Of a DNA stretch of 64,000 bases, positions 8,146-16,649 are shown in pieces. The notes under the pieces were generated by a model that worked only from the letters and a program-made list of their open reading frames with translations, was not told the DNA's origin and searched no databases. This DNA is from Treponema ruminis. GTDB lineage: Bacteria; Spirochaetota; Spirochaetia; Treponematales; Treponemataceae. The translations under genes were made by a program, and so were the position numbers. Positions within the stretch are counted from its first letter, which is position 1. Each line of letters begins with the position of its first letter. Where the stretch lies: assembly GCA_017161305.1 (NCBI GenBank), contig CP031518.1, positions 2,418,001 to 2,482,000 on the forward strand. Reading direction: 5' to 3'.

Positions 8146-8990
8146 GACTTTTCTCCATCAGACTTTTCAGTCTTTTCTGATTTTACAGGCTCTTCCTTCT
8201 TTTCGGCCTTTTCTTCGTCATCCTTCTGGCTTTCCTTTTCGGCGGCATCACTGTTGAGGATATCCGTAATTGCCGGAAGTTCAGGCTTTCCTTCAAGATC
8301 TGACTTTTCATCACCGCTTTCGTCAGGGTCTTTTTGACTTTCAGGCTTCTTTTCTTCTTTCTTTGAATCGGTTACGGTTCCGCTTACACGACCGGACAAG
8401 GTGATTTCCTGAGAATCAAGGTTAAGAATAATCTCCTGGGCACGGAAAGTATCCGCCCCCTGAACGATTTTTGGATTTCCGCTCATTTCAAGCATCTGGG
8501 CCGTCTTTCGGTAAATTGCAAAAGCCGCCGTACAGGTGTTGTCCTTCTGCTTGATGGTGACGCCAATCTGCATGGTTGCGAGCTCTTTATCCTGATTGTA
8601 CTCAATAATCTGGGCATCGATGCTGACTTCGTTTTCAATATCCAGCATGTGGACTGAATCCTCAAGGCGGGCAAGCTTGGTCTGGCGGTCATAGCGCAGG
8701 CGGCCGCAGGTAAAGTCCATTTTTGTTTCGGTATTTTTACCTTCGACGCTTCCTTCGGCGGTTATGTAGCGGAAATCCTCACCGTCAAGGGAGATTGAAT
8801 CAGCTTTTATTTCCATTACGGATGTTTTTACGAAGGCATGGCCGACAAGTTTCGTTTCATCAGTCTTGCTGCCGGAAACTCCGGTCATGGAATCAGCCTG
8901 AAATTTTATTTCCTCACTAAAGGCATGAGCGCCAAAAGAAAAAAGAAAGAGGCTTACAATGAATCTAAAAAAATTGGAATTACCCTTCAC
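8142..8990 (-). CDS. LptA/OstA-like periplasmic protein
   Basis: The 282-residue product has an N-terminal signal peptide (cleavage near AHAFSE, residue 26). It then has repeated OstA/LptA-type beta segments, visible as recurring patterns such as FQADSMTG, IKADSISLDG, MDFTCGRLRYD and FRAQEIILNLDS. This is the fold of the periplasmic bridge that carries lipid from LptC to the outer membrane. The last 80 residues are a Lys/Glu/Ser/Asp-rich tail, probably disordered. It sits between an LptC-like gene (11-base overlap) and lptB (ATGA overlap). What is transported in a treponeme cannot be told from sequence. Confidence 0.8.
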   Translation of the reverse strand: MKGNSNFFRFIVSLFLFSFGAHAFSEEIKFQADSMTGVSGSKTDETKLVGHAFVKTSVMEIKADSISLDGEDFRYITAEGSVEGKNTETKMDFTCGRLRYDRQTKLARLEDSVHMLDIENEVSIDAQIIEYNQDKELATMQIGVTIKQKDNTCTAAFAIYRKTAQMLEMSGNPKIVQGADTFRAQEIILNLDSQEITLSGRVSGTVTDSKKEEKKPESQKDPDESGDEKSDLEGKPELPAITDILNSDAAEKESQKDDEEKAEKKEEPVKSEKTEKSDGEKS

Positions 8991-9579
8991 TTTCAGCCTC
9001 GTTTTCTAAAGGAGTGTCTTCGGTTTTTGCGGCAGGCTCATCATCCCCGGTAATTATCGTGCCGGAAACGGTATCGACAAATGAAAAAGACTTGCTGACT
9101 CCGCTGGCGCTGAAACCATAGCCCTGCATTGTCATATCATTTTTTTTGAGGCGGACTTCACTGCTCTTGCCGCTGGTAATCTGCTCAGTTTTTTTGTTGA
9201 AATTGAGGGAATCGGCTTCAATCTCCATGTCCTGCTTGGGAAGACGGAGCTGAATGTCACCGTAGAGGGTGTAAATTTCCTTTTTGGTGTTGGCCGCAAT
9301 CAGCTGACAGGAACCGCCGGTATCTTCCTTTCCTTCCGAGTCATAAGTTTCGAAAACTGCATTTTTGGCAAAGACCGCATTGTCACTTTTGTACTGCTCC
9401 AGCTGCTCTGCCTTTAAGGAAACGTTTTTTTTGCTGGCCTCATATTTTGTATAACTTGCGTTCTTAAAGCAGAATTCCGGAATTGATGCTTCGGAATTTT
9501 CGCTGTTCAAGTAATTTAGTGAGCATGAAGCGGAGAAAAAAATTGCAGCTATTAATAGAAAGGAATAAGACTTTTTCAT
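8980..9579 (-). CDS. LptC-like lipoprotein
   Basis: The 199-residue protein starts MKKSYSFLLIAAIFFSASC, a lipoprotein signal with the acylated Cys at residue 19. The mature part has LptC-type strands (for example AVFAKNAVFETYDSEGK, MEIEADSLNFNKKTEQI and MTMQGYGFSAS). These describe a beta-jellyroll that takes lipid from the LptB-driven permease complex. It is the first gene of the lptC-lptA-lptB-like operon. Most LptC proteins are anchored by a membrane helix, so the lipid anchor here is a variation. Assignment rests on strand pattern and gene order. Confidence 0.75.
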   Translation of the reverse strand: MKKSYSFLLIAAIFFSASCSLNYLNSENSEASIPEFCFKNASYTKYEASKKNVSLKAEQLEQYKSDNAVFAKNAVFETYDSEGKEDTGGSCQLIAANTKKEIYTLYGDIQLRLPKQDMEIEADSLNFNKKTEQITSGKSSEVRLKKNDMTMQGYGFSASGVSKSFSFVDTVSGTIITGDDEPAAKTEDTPLENEAESEG

Positions 9580-9592
9580 TACCTGTAATAAG

Positions 9593-9622
9593 ATTCTACC
9601 ATATAATATTTGTTTGTTTCAA
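9593..9622 (-). promoter_or_regulatory. Promoter of the lptC-lptA-lptB operon
   Basis: On the reverse strand, TTGAAA (9617-9622) and TAGAAT (9593-9598) are separated by 18 bases. The predicted start lies close to the ATG at 9579, leaving a very short leader with only AGG upstream of the start codon. Confidence 0.6.
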
Positions 9623-9667
9623 CGGAAAGAATTTTACAAGTTCTTTTTCAATATAAATTTAATTTTA

Positions 9668-9696
9668 TTTACAATTCAAAAACAAGGGTGTATAAT
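9668..9696 (+). promoter_or_regulatory. Leaderless-type promoter of cheR
   Basis: TTTACA (9668-9673) and a perfect TATAAT (9691-9696) are 17 bases apart. The cheR ATG is at 9704, only 7 bases after the -10, with no room for a ribosome-binding site. Confidence 0.75.
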
Positions 9697-9703
9697 ATAG
9701 ATT

Positions 9704-10519
9704 ATGGCAGACTTATTAACAGATGCAGAATTTGATATGTTCCGAAAAGTCATTTATGACGAAAGCGGAATCACCTTCTCGGCTACGAACCGTTCAATCC
9801 TCGACAGCCGCTTGAAGGAAAAACTACGCGAAAAGCAGCTGGACTCTATCGAAGAATACTATCGACTCGTCATGTCTAACAAAGAAGAGATGAAAATCAT
9901 GCTCGACTCTGTTACGACCAACCTTACCCGATTCTTCCGTAACCAGCCACATTTCGATGCGCTTGTAAATTATGTAATTCCACATGTAATCGAGAATAAA
10001 AAGAAAACCGGCGATACTACAATCAAAATTTGGAGTGCTGGCTGTTCAACAGGTGAGGAACCCTACACAATCGCCATGATTCTTGCGGATGTTCTTCCTC
10101 CACCCTACAAATTCCAGATTACTGCTTCGGACATTTCACTCAAGTGTCTCATGACTGGTCAGGCAGGCTTCTATCCGGAAGCTCGAATCACTGGTATTCC
10201 GCAAAAATATCTGGACCGCTTCTTCATCAAGAATGACCGTGGTTATCAGGTAAAACCTGAGCTTATGCAGACTATCAAATTCGACTACCATAACCTGCGC
10301 AACGATTCAGGTGCAAGAAACCTTGATGTCGTTTTCTGCCGGAACGTTCTTATCTATTTTGACGAGCCGGCTCAAAAGAACGTAATAGACCGCTTCTGGA
10401 ATTCTATGGCTCCAAATTCATATTTGTTCATCGGACACTCGGAAAGTCTGTTCGGCATGGACACGAAATTTGAGTTCCTGAAAACTGATTGGGCTTGTTT
10501 GTATCAAAAACACTCATAA
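9704..10519 (+). CDS. cheR: Chemotaxis protein methyltransferase CheR
   Basis: CheR methylates glutamates of chemoreceptors using S-adenosylmethionine, setting adaptation together with CheB. The 271-residue protein has the helical N-terminal domain (about 1-75), the segment TTNLTRFFRNQPHF, and the SAM-binding domain with IWSAGCSTGEEPYTIAM (about 108-125) and DVVFCRNVLIYFD (about 208-220), then HSES near the end. Length and motifs are normal and there is no pentapeptide-binding extension. The start has a -10 hexamer 7 bases upstream and no Shine-Dalgarno sequence. Confidence 0.96.
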   Translation: MADLLTDAEFDMFRKVIYDESGITFSATNRSILDSRLKEKLREKQLDSIEEYYRLVMSNKEEMKIMLDSVTTNLTRFFRNQPHFDALVNYVIPHVIENKKKTGDTTIKIWSAGCSTGEEPYTIAMILADVLPPPYKFQITASDISLKCLMTGQAGFYPEARITGIPQKYLDRFFIKNDRGYQVKPELMQTIKFDYHNLRNDSGARNLDVVFCRNVLIYFDEPAQKNVIDRFWNSMAPNSYLFIGHSESLFGMDTKFEFLKTDWACLYQKHS

Positions 10520-10542
10520 CCAGCGGTCTATATCAATTTTCA

Positions 10543-10577
10543 GAGTCTGCATTGCTTTCTTTGCAGACTGTTTTTTT
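10543..10577 (+). terminator. Terminator between cheR and cheB
   Basis: AGTCTGC (10544-10550) pairs with GCAGACT (10563-10569), followed by seven T. It ends 17 bases before the cheB start, so cheB may depend on read-through or on a promoter I cannot identify. Confidence 0.75.
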
Positions 10578-10594
10578 ATTAGGGAGGATTTAAC

Positions 10595-11803
10595 ATGGAA
10601 GATATTTCTGTTGCAATTTGTGATGACTCAGCGCTCATGCGCAATCTTATTTCCAGAGTAATCGATGAAACGGAAGGTTTAACTGTAGCCGGCAAGGCAA
10701 TGAACGGCAAATTTCTCGTCGACAAGCTGGCCCTTTTCAAGCCGGATGTAATCGTCCTCGATATTGAAATGCCAGAAATGACCGGCGTAGAATTCTTGCG
10801 CTGGCGTAAACAGAATAAAGTCGATATCCCTGTCATCATCCTTTCCAGCATCGCTGAAAAGGGTGCCGCAGTTACTATCGAATGTCTCGAACTTGGAGCT
10901 GCGGACTTCATTACAAAGCCAAACGGCTCTATTTCTGCAGACATCAGCTCTGTTTCTGACAGGCTCATCGAGCTTATTTCTTCTTACGGTGGCTCTTATG
11001 CCCGCCGTCACGGCAAGCAGGTAAGGACAAGCGAATTCTTCTCAAACCTCGGCTCAGACCGTCTTGTAGAACGCAAGCTTGCTACTGCAATGGGCAAGGA
11101 AAAGGCTCAGGAATTCCTTTCAAGCAGCAAGGACAAGGCTTCCCAGAATGCAGCCTCTGCTTTTGCTTCTTCAACAACGCCAAAAGCTCCTGCCGTAATC
11201 GAAGCCCTGCGAAAGCCTGGCAAAATCGAAGTCATTGCAATCGGTATTTCTACCGGCGGACCTAACGCCCTCCGTGATGTATTCAAGATGATTGACCCTC
11301 ACTTAAAGCAGCCGGTTCTCGTCGTTCAGCACATGCCAGCGGGCTTCACAAAGGAATTTGCAAACTCGCTCAATAAAATCTGCGCCCTCAATGTAAAAGA
11401 GGCCGAAGACAACGAACCGATCGAAGGCGGTACAATTTACATCGCTCCGGGCAACTATCATATTTATGTCGAGCAGACAAATTTCGGCAAAAAAATGCTC
11501 CGACTTTCTCAGGAGCCTCAGAGAAACGGCCACAGACCTTCTGCCGACGTTCTCTTTGAGTCAGTCGCAAAAGTCTATCAGAACCACGCTCTCGGCGTAA
11601 TCATGACGGGCATGGGTAAAGACGGTGCTGTTGAGCTTGCAGAAATGCGCAAGCAGGGTGCTTGGACTCTCGGCCAGGACGAAGCTACAGCAATCGTTTA
11701 CGGCATGCCAAAAGTCGCATACGAGCTCGGCGGTGTTCAGAAGCAGGTTCCGCTTGATAAAATGGCAGACGAGATTTCAAAGTTAGCAAGAGAAAATGCA
11801 TAA
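10595..11803 (+). CDS. cheB: Chemotaxis response regulator and protein-glutamate methylesterase CheB
   Basis: CheB removes methyl groups from chemoreceptors when phosphorylated by CheA. The receiver domain (about 1-125) shows the acidic pair in AICDDS, the phospho-acceptor in VIVLDIEMP and the Lys in ITKPNG. A linker of about 80 residues leads to the esterase domain (about 210-400), with the catalytic Ser in GISTGGPNALRD, His in VQHMPAGF and Asp in GMGKDGA. GGGAGGATTTAAC gives a strong ribosome-binding site, in contrast to cheR. The two genes are separated by a terminator. Confidence 0.97.
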   Translation: MEDISVAICDDSALMRNLISRVIDETEGLTVAGKAMNGKFLVDKLALFKPDVIVLDIEMPEMTGVEFLRWRKQNKVDIPVIILSSIAEKGAAVTIECLELGAADFITKPNGSISADISSVSDRLIELISSYGGSYARRHGKQVRTSEFFSNLGSDRLVERKLATAMGKEKAQEFLSSSKDKASQNAASAFASSTTPKAPAVIEALRKPGKIEVIAIGISTGGPNALRDVFKMIDPHLKQPVLVVQHMPAGFTKEFANSLNKICALNVKEAEDNEPIEGGTIYIAPGNYHIYVEQTNFGKKMLRLSQEPQRNGHRPSADVLFESVAKVYQNHALGVIMTGMGKDGAVELAEMRKQGAWTLGQDEATAIVYGMPKVAYELGGVQKQVPLDKMADEISKLARENA

Positions 11804-11830
11804 TAGTAAAATCTATTAGCTTATACAAGA

Positions 11831-11857
11831 AAAATCCCCGCGGTTGCGGGGATTTTT
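11831..11857. terminator. Bidirectional terminator between cheB and the CobW-type gene
   Basis: AAAATCCCCGC (11831-11841) pairs with GCGGGGATTTT (11846-11856) around a GGTT loop, with A and T runs on the outsides. It serves both convergent genes. Confidence 0.9.
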
Positions 11858-13120
11858 TTATGCCAGGCAGGCATCAAGTTCTGCTGAAATTGCTTTTTTG
11901 TCAAGGTTCTGACCGATGATGCAGAGTTTTACCATGCGGTCGCCAACCTTTTCGTCCCATTCCTTTTTGATTTCAGGATTTGAGGCGAGAATTGCTTCCT
12001 GCTCTTTTTTAGGAGCACATGCAATCCACTGGCCTGAGTATCCGGCCTGAATCTGGCGGCCTGAAGTCTCAAAGACGTATGCCATTTCTTCCTCATCACT
12101 GAACCAGAGCAAGCCCTTGCAGCGGATGATGTTGCGTGGCCATTTGTTTGCATATTCATCGAGCTTCTGGCGGTCAAAAGGCTTTCGGCGGTAGTAGATG
12201 AATGTTCCGATTCCGTATTCATCCTCGCTCTCGCCCTCGTGACGGTGCTCGTGGTGATGGTGATGATGATGTTCGTGCTCATCATGATCGTCGTCATGGT
12301 CATGATGGTGTTCACAGTGCTCGTCACAAACATGACCTTCCTCACCGTGCTCTGGATGATCGTGATCATGGTGATGATGCTCGTGTTCATCTTCATCATC
12401 ATCGTCGTCGTCAATCTCGCCTTCTTCGAGTTGCTTACACCAGCCTGCGCTTGCGTAAACACCCTCAAAGTCAAAGCTGCCTGTAGCAAGGATGTCTGAA
12501 ACAGGAACATCGCCGTGGCTTGTCTCGATGATTTTAACGCCTGGGTGAAGGACTTCGATTACCTTTCGGACTTTCTTGAACTGGTCTTCTGTTACCAGGT
12601 CTTTTTTGTTGATTACGAGGGTTGAGCAGAACTCAATCTGCTGAACGAGAAGAGACTCAATGTCTTCCTCGCCGATTTTATCTTTTGCAAGAAGCTTGTC
12701 GCCGCCTGCAAATTCGTCAACAAGGCGGGCTGCGTCAACAACGCCTACAACATTGTCGAGCTTGCCGTTTTTAATCAGCTCAAGTTCCTGAGCGATTGGC
12801 ATTGGCTCACAAACGCCGGAAGCCTCAATCATGATGTAATCGTATTTGCCTGTCTTGATAAGGTTTTCGATATTCTGAGCAAGCTGGCTTTTGAGGGTAC
12901 AACAGATACAGCCGTTTGTAAGAGGAACGATGTCGCTTGTATCAGTGATTTTTGCTCCGTCAGCAATGAGTTTGGCATCAACATTGACCTCGCCGATGTC
13001 ATTTACGATGACGGCTACCTTGTAGCCTTCCTGATTGTTAAGAACTTTATTGAGCAATGTAGTTTTTCCCGCACCGAGATAACCACAAAGCAATGTCATT
13101 GGCGTAAGTTTTTTTGCCAT
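11858..13120 (-). CDS. CobW/COG0523-family GTPase with a His-rich metal-binding loop
   Basis: The family loads or handles metals, mostly zinc or cobalt, using GTP hydrolysis. The 420-residue protein has Walker A GYLGAGKTTLL near residue 13, the metal-binding CxCC motif in GCICCTL near residue 71, a Walker B/guanine region with NKKD near residue 172, and a C-terminal CobW domain ending near residue 420. Between the domains, residues about 240-298 are a run of His, Asp and Glu with two CxxxC-type cysteines (VCDEHCEH), a likely metal store or sensor. GGAG precedes the ATG. Zinc is the likeliest metal, but no Zur site or zinc transporter is nearby to confirm it. Confidence 0.92.
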   Translation of the reverse strand: MAKKLTPMTLLCGYLGAGKTTLLNKVLNNQEGYKVAVIVNDIGEVNVDAKLIADGAKITDTSDIVPLTNGCICCTLKSQLAQNIENLIKTGKYDYIMIEASGVCEPMPIAQELELIKNGKLDNVVGVVDAARLVDEFAGGDKLLAKDKIGEEDIESLLVQQIEFCSTLVINKKDLVTEDQFKKVRKVIEVLHPGVKIIETSHGDVPVSDILATGSFDFEGVYASAGWCKQLEEGEIDDDDDDEDEHEHHHHDHDHPEHGEEGHVCDEHCEHHHDHDDDHDEHEHHHHHHHEHRHEGESEDEYGIGTFIYYRRKPFDRQKLDEYANKWPRNIIRCKGLLWFSDEEEMAYVFETSGRQIQAGYSGQWIACAPKKEQEAILASNPEIKKEWDEKVGDRMVKLCIIGQNLDKKAISAELDACLA

Positions 13121-13140
13121 TTTACAACTCCTAAAAGATT

Positions 13141-13158
13141 ACCGGGCAAAAGCCCGGT
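13141..13158. other. Hairpin between the DUF4340 gene and the CobW-type gene
   Basis: ACCGGGC (13141-13147) pairs with GCCCGGT (13152-13158) around AAAA. On the reverse strand it lies after the end of the DUF4340 gene region is still to come, that is, in the 5' side of that gene's downstream partner: 21-38 bases upstream of the CobW-type ATG at 13120. There is no T-run, so it could be a leader structure of the CobW-type gene or a weak terminator of the ABC operon. Confidence 0.4.
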
Positions 13159-13221
13159 AAAGACATATTTACTAATAATATAATGAATTTTTTGTTAATC
13201 GGCTATAACAAATCAAATTTT

Positions 13222-13806
13222 TTATACGCTTGGTGCAACTTCCGGAGCGGCTGTTTCTGCAGGAGCTTCTTCAGGCTTTGGCTCTTCGACCGGCTTTTTA
13301 AGTTCTTCGGCCTTAACAGCACACTTCTGTCTCAAAGCACCGCTGGCAAGATAGATTTCGCTCTTACCGTTTACGCGGATGTAGTTCTGCTGACCGCCAG
13401 CCGCATCTTTTCCGATTTCAAGATTCAAATATTCCTTGCTGTTGTCGCTGACTTTTACAGTGATTTTCTGTGAGTCAGTGAATCCGTATCGCTCGATTGC
13501 GTCTTCACTTGCCGACTTTGAAATCACGCTCAAAGTTTTAATTGAAATAAGGGAGTCTGAAATTGACTTTGCCTTGGCAGAATCAGCTTCCTCGTCGTTT
13601 ACTTTCCAGAAATCGCCGTAACGCTTGAGGTTCACGCTGCCATTTTCAGAAGAAGAAATCTCAATCGTGTCGAAAGTCTTGTCAATCACGAAATCCTTTA
13701 CGCTTGAACGGCTTCCGGCAATCAACTGCAAAATGTAGATCAAAGCCAGCAAAACGACACCGCCAGCGAGTATTGCTTTTCTAAGCATCAGTTTATTCTT
13801 AATCAT
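13222..13806 (-). CDS. DUF4340-like membrane-anchored protein of a Gld-type ABC cluster
   Basis: The 194-residue product has an N-terminal membrane helix (about 12-28) and an outer domain with the DUF4340 pattern: KFDTIEISSSENG-like strands, FWKVNDEEADSAK, a helical stretch, and YGFTDSQKITVKVSD followed by LEIGKDAAGGQQNYIRVNG. The C-terminus is a Pro/Ala/Glu tail. It is the last gene of an operon with an ABC ATPase, a permease and a GldG-like protein; DUF4340 proteins are common partners of that set. GGAG precedes the ATG at 13806. Its biochemical role is unknown. Confidence 0.75.
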   Translation of the reverse strand: MIKNKLMLRKAILAGGVVLLALIYILQLIAGSRSSVKDFVIDKTFDTIEISSSENGSVNLKRYGDFWKVNDEEADSAKAKSISDSLISIKTLSVISKSASEDAIERYGFTDSQKITVKVSDNSKEYLNLEIGKDAAGGQQNYIRVNGKSEIYLASGALRQKCAVKAEELKKPVEEPKPEEAPAETAAPEVAPSV

Positions 13807-13808
13807 TT

Positions 13809-15908
13809 TTATTTCTCCACTCTCGAATCATTCGGATTGTATCGCTCACGGATTGCACGCTTCTTTGCCTTGATTTTAAGGAGCACTAAAAGACCTGCAA
13901 GGGCTACGATTACGACAAGACCGATTTCGTTGAAGTATTTTGCAAATGTTGAAGCAGCCGCGCTTTTTACAGTGAGGGTGTTCAAAGACAGACCCTTTGT
14001 GCGCATCGTACACAAGTCTTCCTCGCCGTTGAGGTAATCTACGGCATTGCGGACGAACATTGATACAGGCTGTTTTCCTTCCTCGTCTAGAAGCTGGGCG
14101 TTGCTGAACAAAGGAATGCGGGCGCCACCCAGGATTGAGCTTCCGATTACGATGATTTTTGAATTCTGAAGGGATTTTGCAACGTGCTCATTTGAAGAAA
14201 TTGAGTTGTCAGCTGAATCCGATTTTTTCTCATCATCCTTTTCGCTCTTTGGTTTGCCAGAGAATGCTGAAGAGAATTTTCCCTCAACCAAAACCGCAAG
14301 ATTTTCGCTTGCCATTGTTGACTTGTCGCTTGGAATGGAAATGAAGCGGGGGTCAGGGCTGATGTTTGAGTCAACAGTCCAAGATTCTTTTGAAGATTTA
14401 GCAAGAACCGTGACCTTGGCGTTTGAATTGTCCTTTGCGGCCGTGATGTCAATCGGTGCATTCTGGAAGAAAATGACATAGCCCAAATTCTTTGTAATCG
14501 GGCTCTTCTGGTCGAGAGTATTTTTCTGCATCATAGGAGCGATGTAGAACTGCATTTTACCATACTGGCGGTCTGACTGGCTGAAACAGTTCAAGTCATA
14601 GACGTATTTTTTGCCTACAGAAAGACCGTATTTTTCAAGATTTTTTTCGAGACCTGTGTTAATCGGTGTGTAAGTCGGCTGAGAATAAGGATTTGCCTGC
14701 TGTTCCTCAAACGGGTCAACGAAGACCAGAAGGTTTCCGCCCTTCAAAACATACTGGTCGATTTTGTAAAGCTCCTCGTCTGTGAAAGAACTCTTCGGAC
14801 CGTTGATGATTACGCTTGCATATTTCTGCGGAATATCTTCCTCTGAGAGTTTGATTTCCTTGAGAGTGTAGCGGTCTGAAACAAGTCTTGCGAAAACTGA
14901 CTGTGAAGGCTGACCGTACTGAGACTCTTCGTTCAGTTCAAGCTCACCGTGACCTGTGATGTAACCGATTTCCTGAGATTTTGAAACGATTGACTTGAGG
15001 CTTTCTTCGATCTGGACAGTCAAATCGTCAAGCCCCGTAATCATATTGCGGCCGAAGAAGTCGCGGGTCATTTTTACAGGGAAGAGACTTGATTTTTCGC
15101 CGTATTCAAGAACGAGACCGATGGCACCAGTTCCGCTTCCAAGATTCGGATCATTCCAGTTGAGGCTCTGGATTCCGTATTTTTCGACGAGCTCTGGAAT
15201 CTCAGCCGGGCTCGGGTCAATTGAAGCAAAAGAGATTCGGTTCTTGTTCTTTTTGTTGACTTCGTTGAAAGCTTTGCGGATTTCATCTTCCATCTGGTTG
15301 AATCCGACGATTTTGAAATCAGCGAGGCGTTTTGTCGCATAAAGAGTGAGCTTTACGTCACCGGCAAGGCCTGCGAGAGCACTTGTCGTTGAAACCATGT
15401 TTGAAATTGTTGTCGTGACGCGGTATTCAAGGCCGTCTGTTGAGGTGAGGGCATCAAGAATTTCAATTCGGTCGGCGTAAAGAAGGACGATTCCCATCCA
15501 TACGCGCTTCATTCCGACTTCGTTGTTTTTAAGTTCCTGAATCTGAATCTGGTTCAAGCCGTAAGTGCGGGCAAGCTTTTCATTTTCAGGCTTTTTCATG
15601 TCCACGAATTCGTAGCTGAAATTGTCGTTGGCAGATGACTTGTACTCAACGAGAATATCCTTAATGTACTGATAGACGCTTGAGTATGGTGCGTTGAGGT
15701 TGTCAGAGAAGAATACTTTGACTGAAAGAGGCTCTTCAAGAGTCTTTACGACCTGTGCGCTTCCCTTTGAAAGTGAATATGACTTTGGAGAAGTGAGGTC
15801 GATTCGGAAATATGCGAGTGAAACGACAAGGTTTGCAAGAATCAAAAGCAGAACGAAGAGAAAGATGTCGCTTTTCGGACTTATTAAGTAATTGATGAAT
15901 TTTTTCAT
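13809..15908 (-). CDS. GldG-like auxiliary protein of an ABC transporter
   Basis: The 699-residue protein has one N-terminal helix (about 15-36), a large extracytoplasmic region and a C-terminal helix (about 660-682) followed by a basic tail. This is the architecture of the GldG/ABC-auxiliary family. Family-like elements include the first domain LSVKVFFSDNLNAPYSSV and a second domain with YITGHGE and YDQYVLKGGNLLVFVDPF-type sequence. In Bacteroidota GldG works with GldA and GldF in gliding and secretion; here the cargo is unknown. It is packed between permease and DUF4340 genes with gaps of only 5 and 2 bases. Confidence 0.85.
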   Translation of the reverse strand: MKKFINYLISPKSDIFLFVLLLILANLVVSLAYFRIDLTSPKSYSLSKGSAQVVKTLEEPLSVKVFFSDNLNAPYSSVYQYIKDILVEYKSSANDNFSYEFVDMKKPENEKLARTYGLNQIQIQELKNNEVGMKRVWMGIVLLYADRIEILDALTSTDGLEYRVTTTISNMVSTTSALAGLAGDVKLTLYATKRLADFKIVGFNQMEDEIRKAFNEVNKKNKNRISFASIDPSPAEIPELVEKYGIQSLNWNDPNLGSGTGAIGLVLEYGEKSSLFPVKMTRDFFGRNMITGLDDLTVQIEESLKSIVSKSQEIGYITGHGELELNEESQYGQPSQSVFARLVSDRYTLKEIKLSEEDIPQKYASVIINGPKSSFTDEELYKIDQYVLKGGNLLVFVDPFEEQQANPYSQPTYTPINTGLEKNLEKYGLSVGKKYVYDLNCFSQSDRQYGKMQFYIAPMMQKNTLDQKSPITKNLGYVIFFQNAPIDITAAKDNSNAKVTVLAKSSKESWTVDSNISPDPRFISIPSDKSTMASENLAVLVEGKFSSAFSGKPKSEKDDEKKSDSADNSISSNEHVAKSLQNSKIIVIGSSILGGARIPLFSNAQLLDEEGKQPVSMFVRNAVDYLNGEEDLCTMRTKGLSLNTLTVKSAAASTFAKYFNEIGLVVIVALAGLLVLLKIKAKKRAIRERYNPNDSRVEK

Positions 15909-15913
15909 GATGA

Positions 15914-16639
15914 TTAACGGGCCTCCCCTGTTGACTTCAGTGACTCAACGGTCAGGACAAAGAAAAGTGCCGTGAGTGAAGCAAAATAAAGCAAATCACG
16001 CAAGTCGATGATTCCACGGGAAATTGACTCAAAGTGGCTTGATGCAGAGAAAAAATCAAAGAAAGCAACGACTGAAGCCGGCATGAAAATCAAGAAGGCA
16101 GAAATCAAAGTGAATACGATGCAGATTGCAAGAGCAATGAAAAAGGCGATAATCTGATTCTTTGTAAGGCTTGATGCAAAAAGACCGATTGCAGAGAAAG
16201 ATGCAATCAAAAAGAGGGCGCCGAGATATCCGCCAATCATCGGACCGCAATCAGGCTTACCGAAGACAAAGCAAGTAACTGCATAGAAAAGAGTCGGAAG
16301 GAGAAGGACTGCACCAGAGACAAAAGCCGCAAGGAATTTGCCTGTTACAATCTCAAGCTCGGTGACAGGAAGTGTAAGCAGAGTCTCATAGGAACCGCTT
16401 CGCTTTTCTTCGGCTAGCATACGCATTGTAAGGGCCGGAATGAAGAAAGAAAGCACAATCGGCAGAAGACCGAAGAACTGTCTGAGCTCGGCACGATTAT
16501 TCAGGAAGAATGTATTGAAAAACAAAAATCCCGAAGCCAAAAGGAAAAGCCCCGTAACAATGTAAGCAATAGGACTTGTAAAGTAAGCGCGGATTTCACG
16601 CTTGAATATGATAATGGAAGGATTCGATTTCTTATCCAT
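15914..16639 (-). CDS. ABC transporter permease, GldF/NosY-like
   Basis: The protein has about 241 residues from ATG 16639 (MDKKSNPS), which has TAGGAG upstream overlapping the stop of the ATPase gene; an upstream ATG at 16660 lacks such a site. Six hydrophobic segments are visible: about 25-46, 55-75, 97-125, 132-160, 165-190 and 215-235. The cytoplasmic loop MRMLAEEKRSGSYETLLTLPV matches the ABC-2 permease family. It works with the preceding ATPase and the GldG-like protein. Confidence 0.88.
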   Translation of the reverse strand: MDKKSNPSIIIFKREIRAYFTSPIAYIVTGLFLLASGFLFFNTFFLNNRAELRQFFGLLPIVLSFFIPALTMRMLAEEKRSGSYETLLTLPVTELEIVTGKFLAAFVSGAVLLLPTLFYAVTCFVFGKPDCGPMIGGYLGALFLIASFSAIGLFASSLTKNQIIAFFIALAICIVFTLISAFLIFMPASVVAFFDFFSASSHFESISRGIIDLRDLLYFASLTALFFVLTVESLKSTGEAR

Positions 16640-16649
16640 AATTAAACTC

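Noticed and set aside
12202-12499. Open frames opposite the His-rich part of the CobW-type gene, rich in Arg/Asp/His or Met/Val/Ile
   Set aside because: They are by-products of the repeated His and Asp codons on the other strand.
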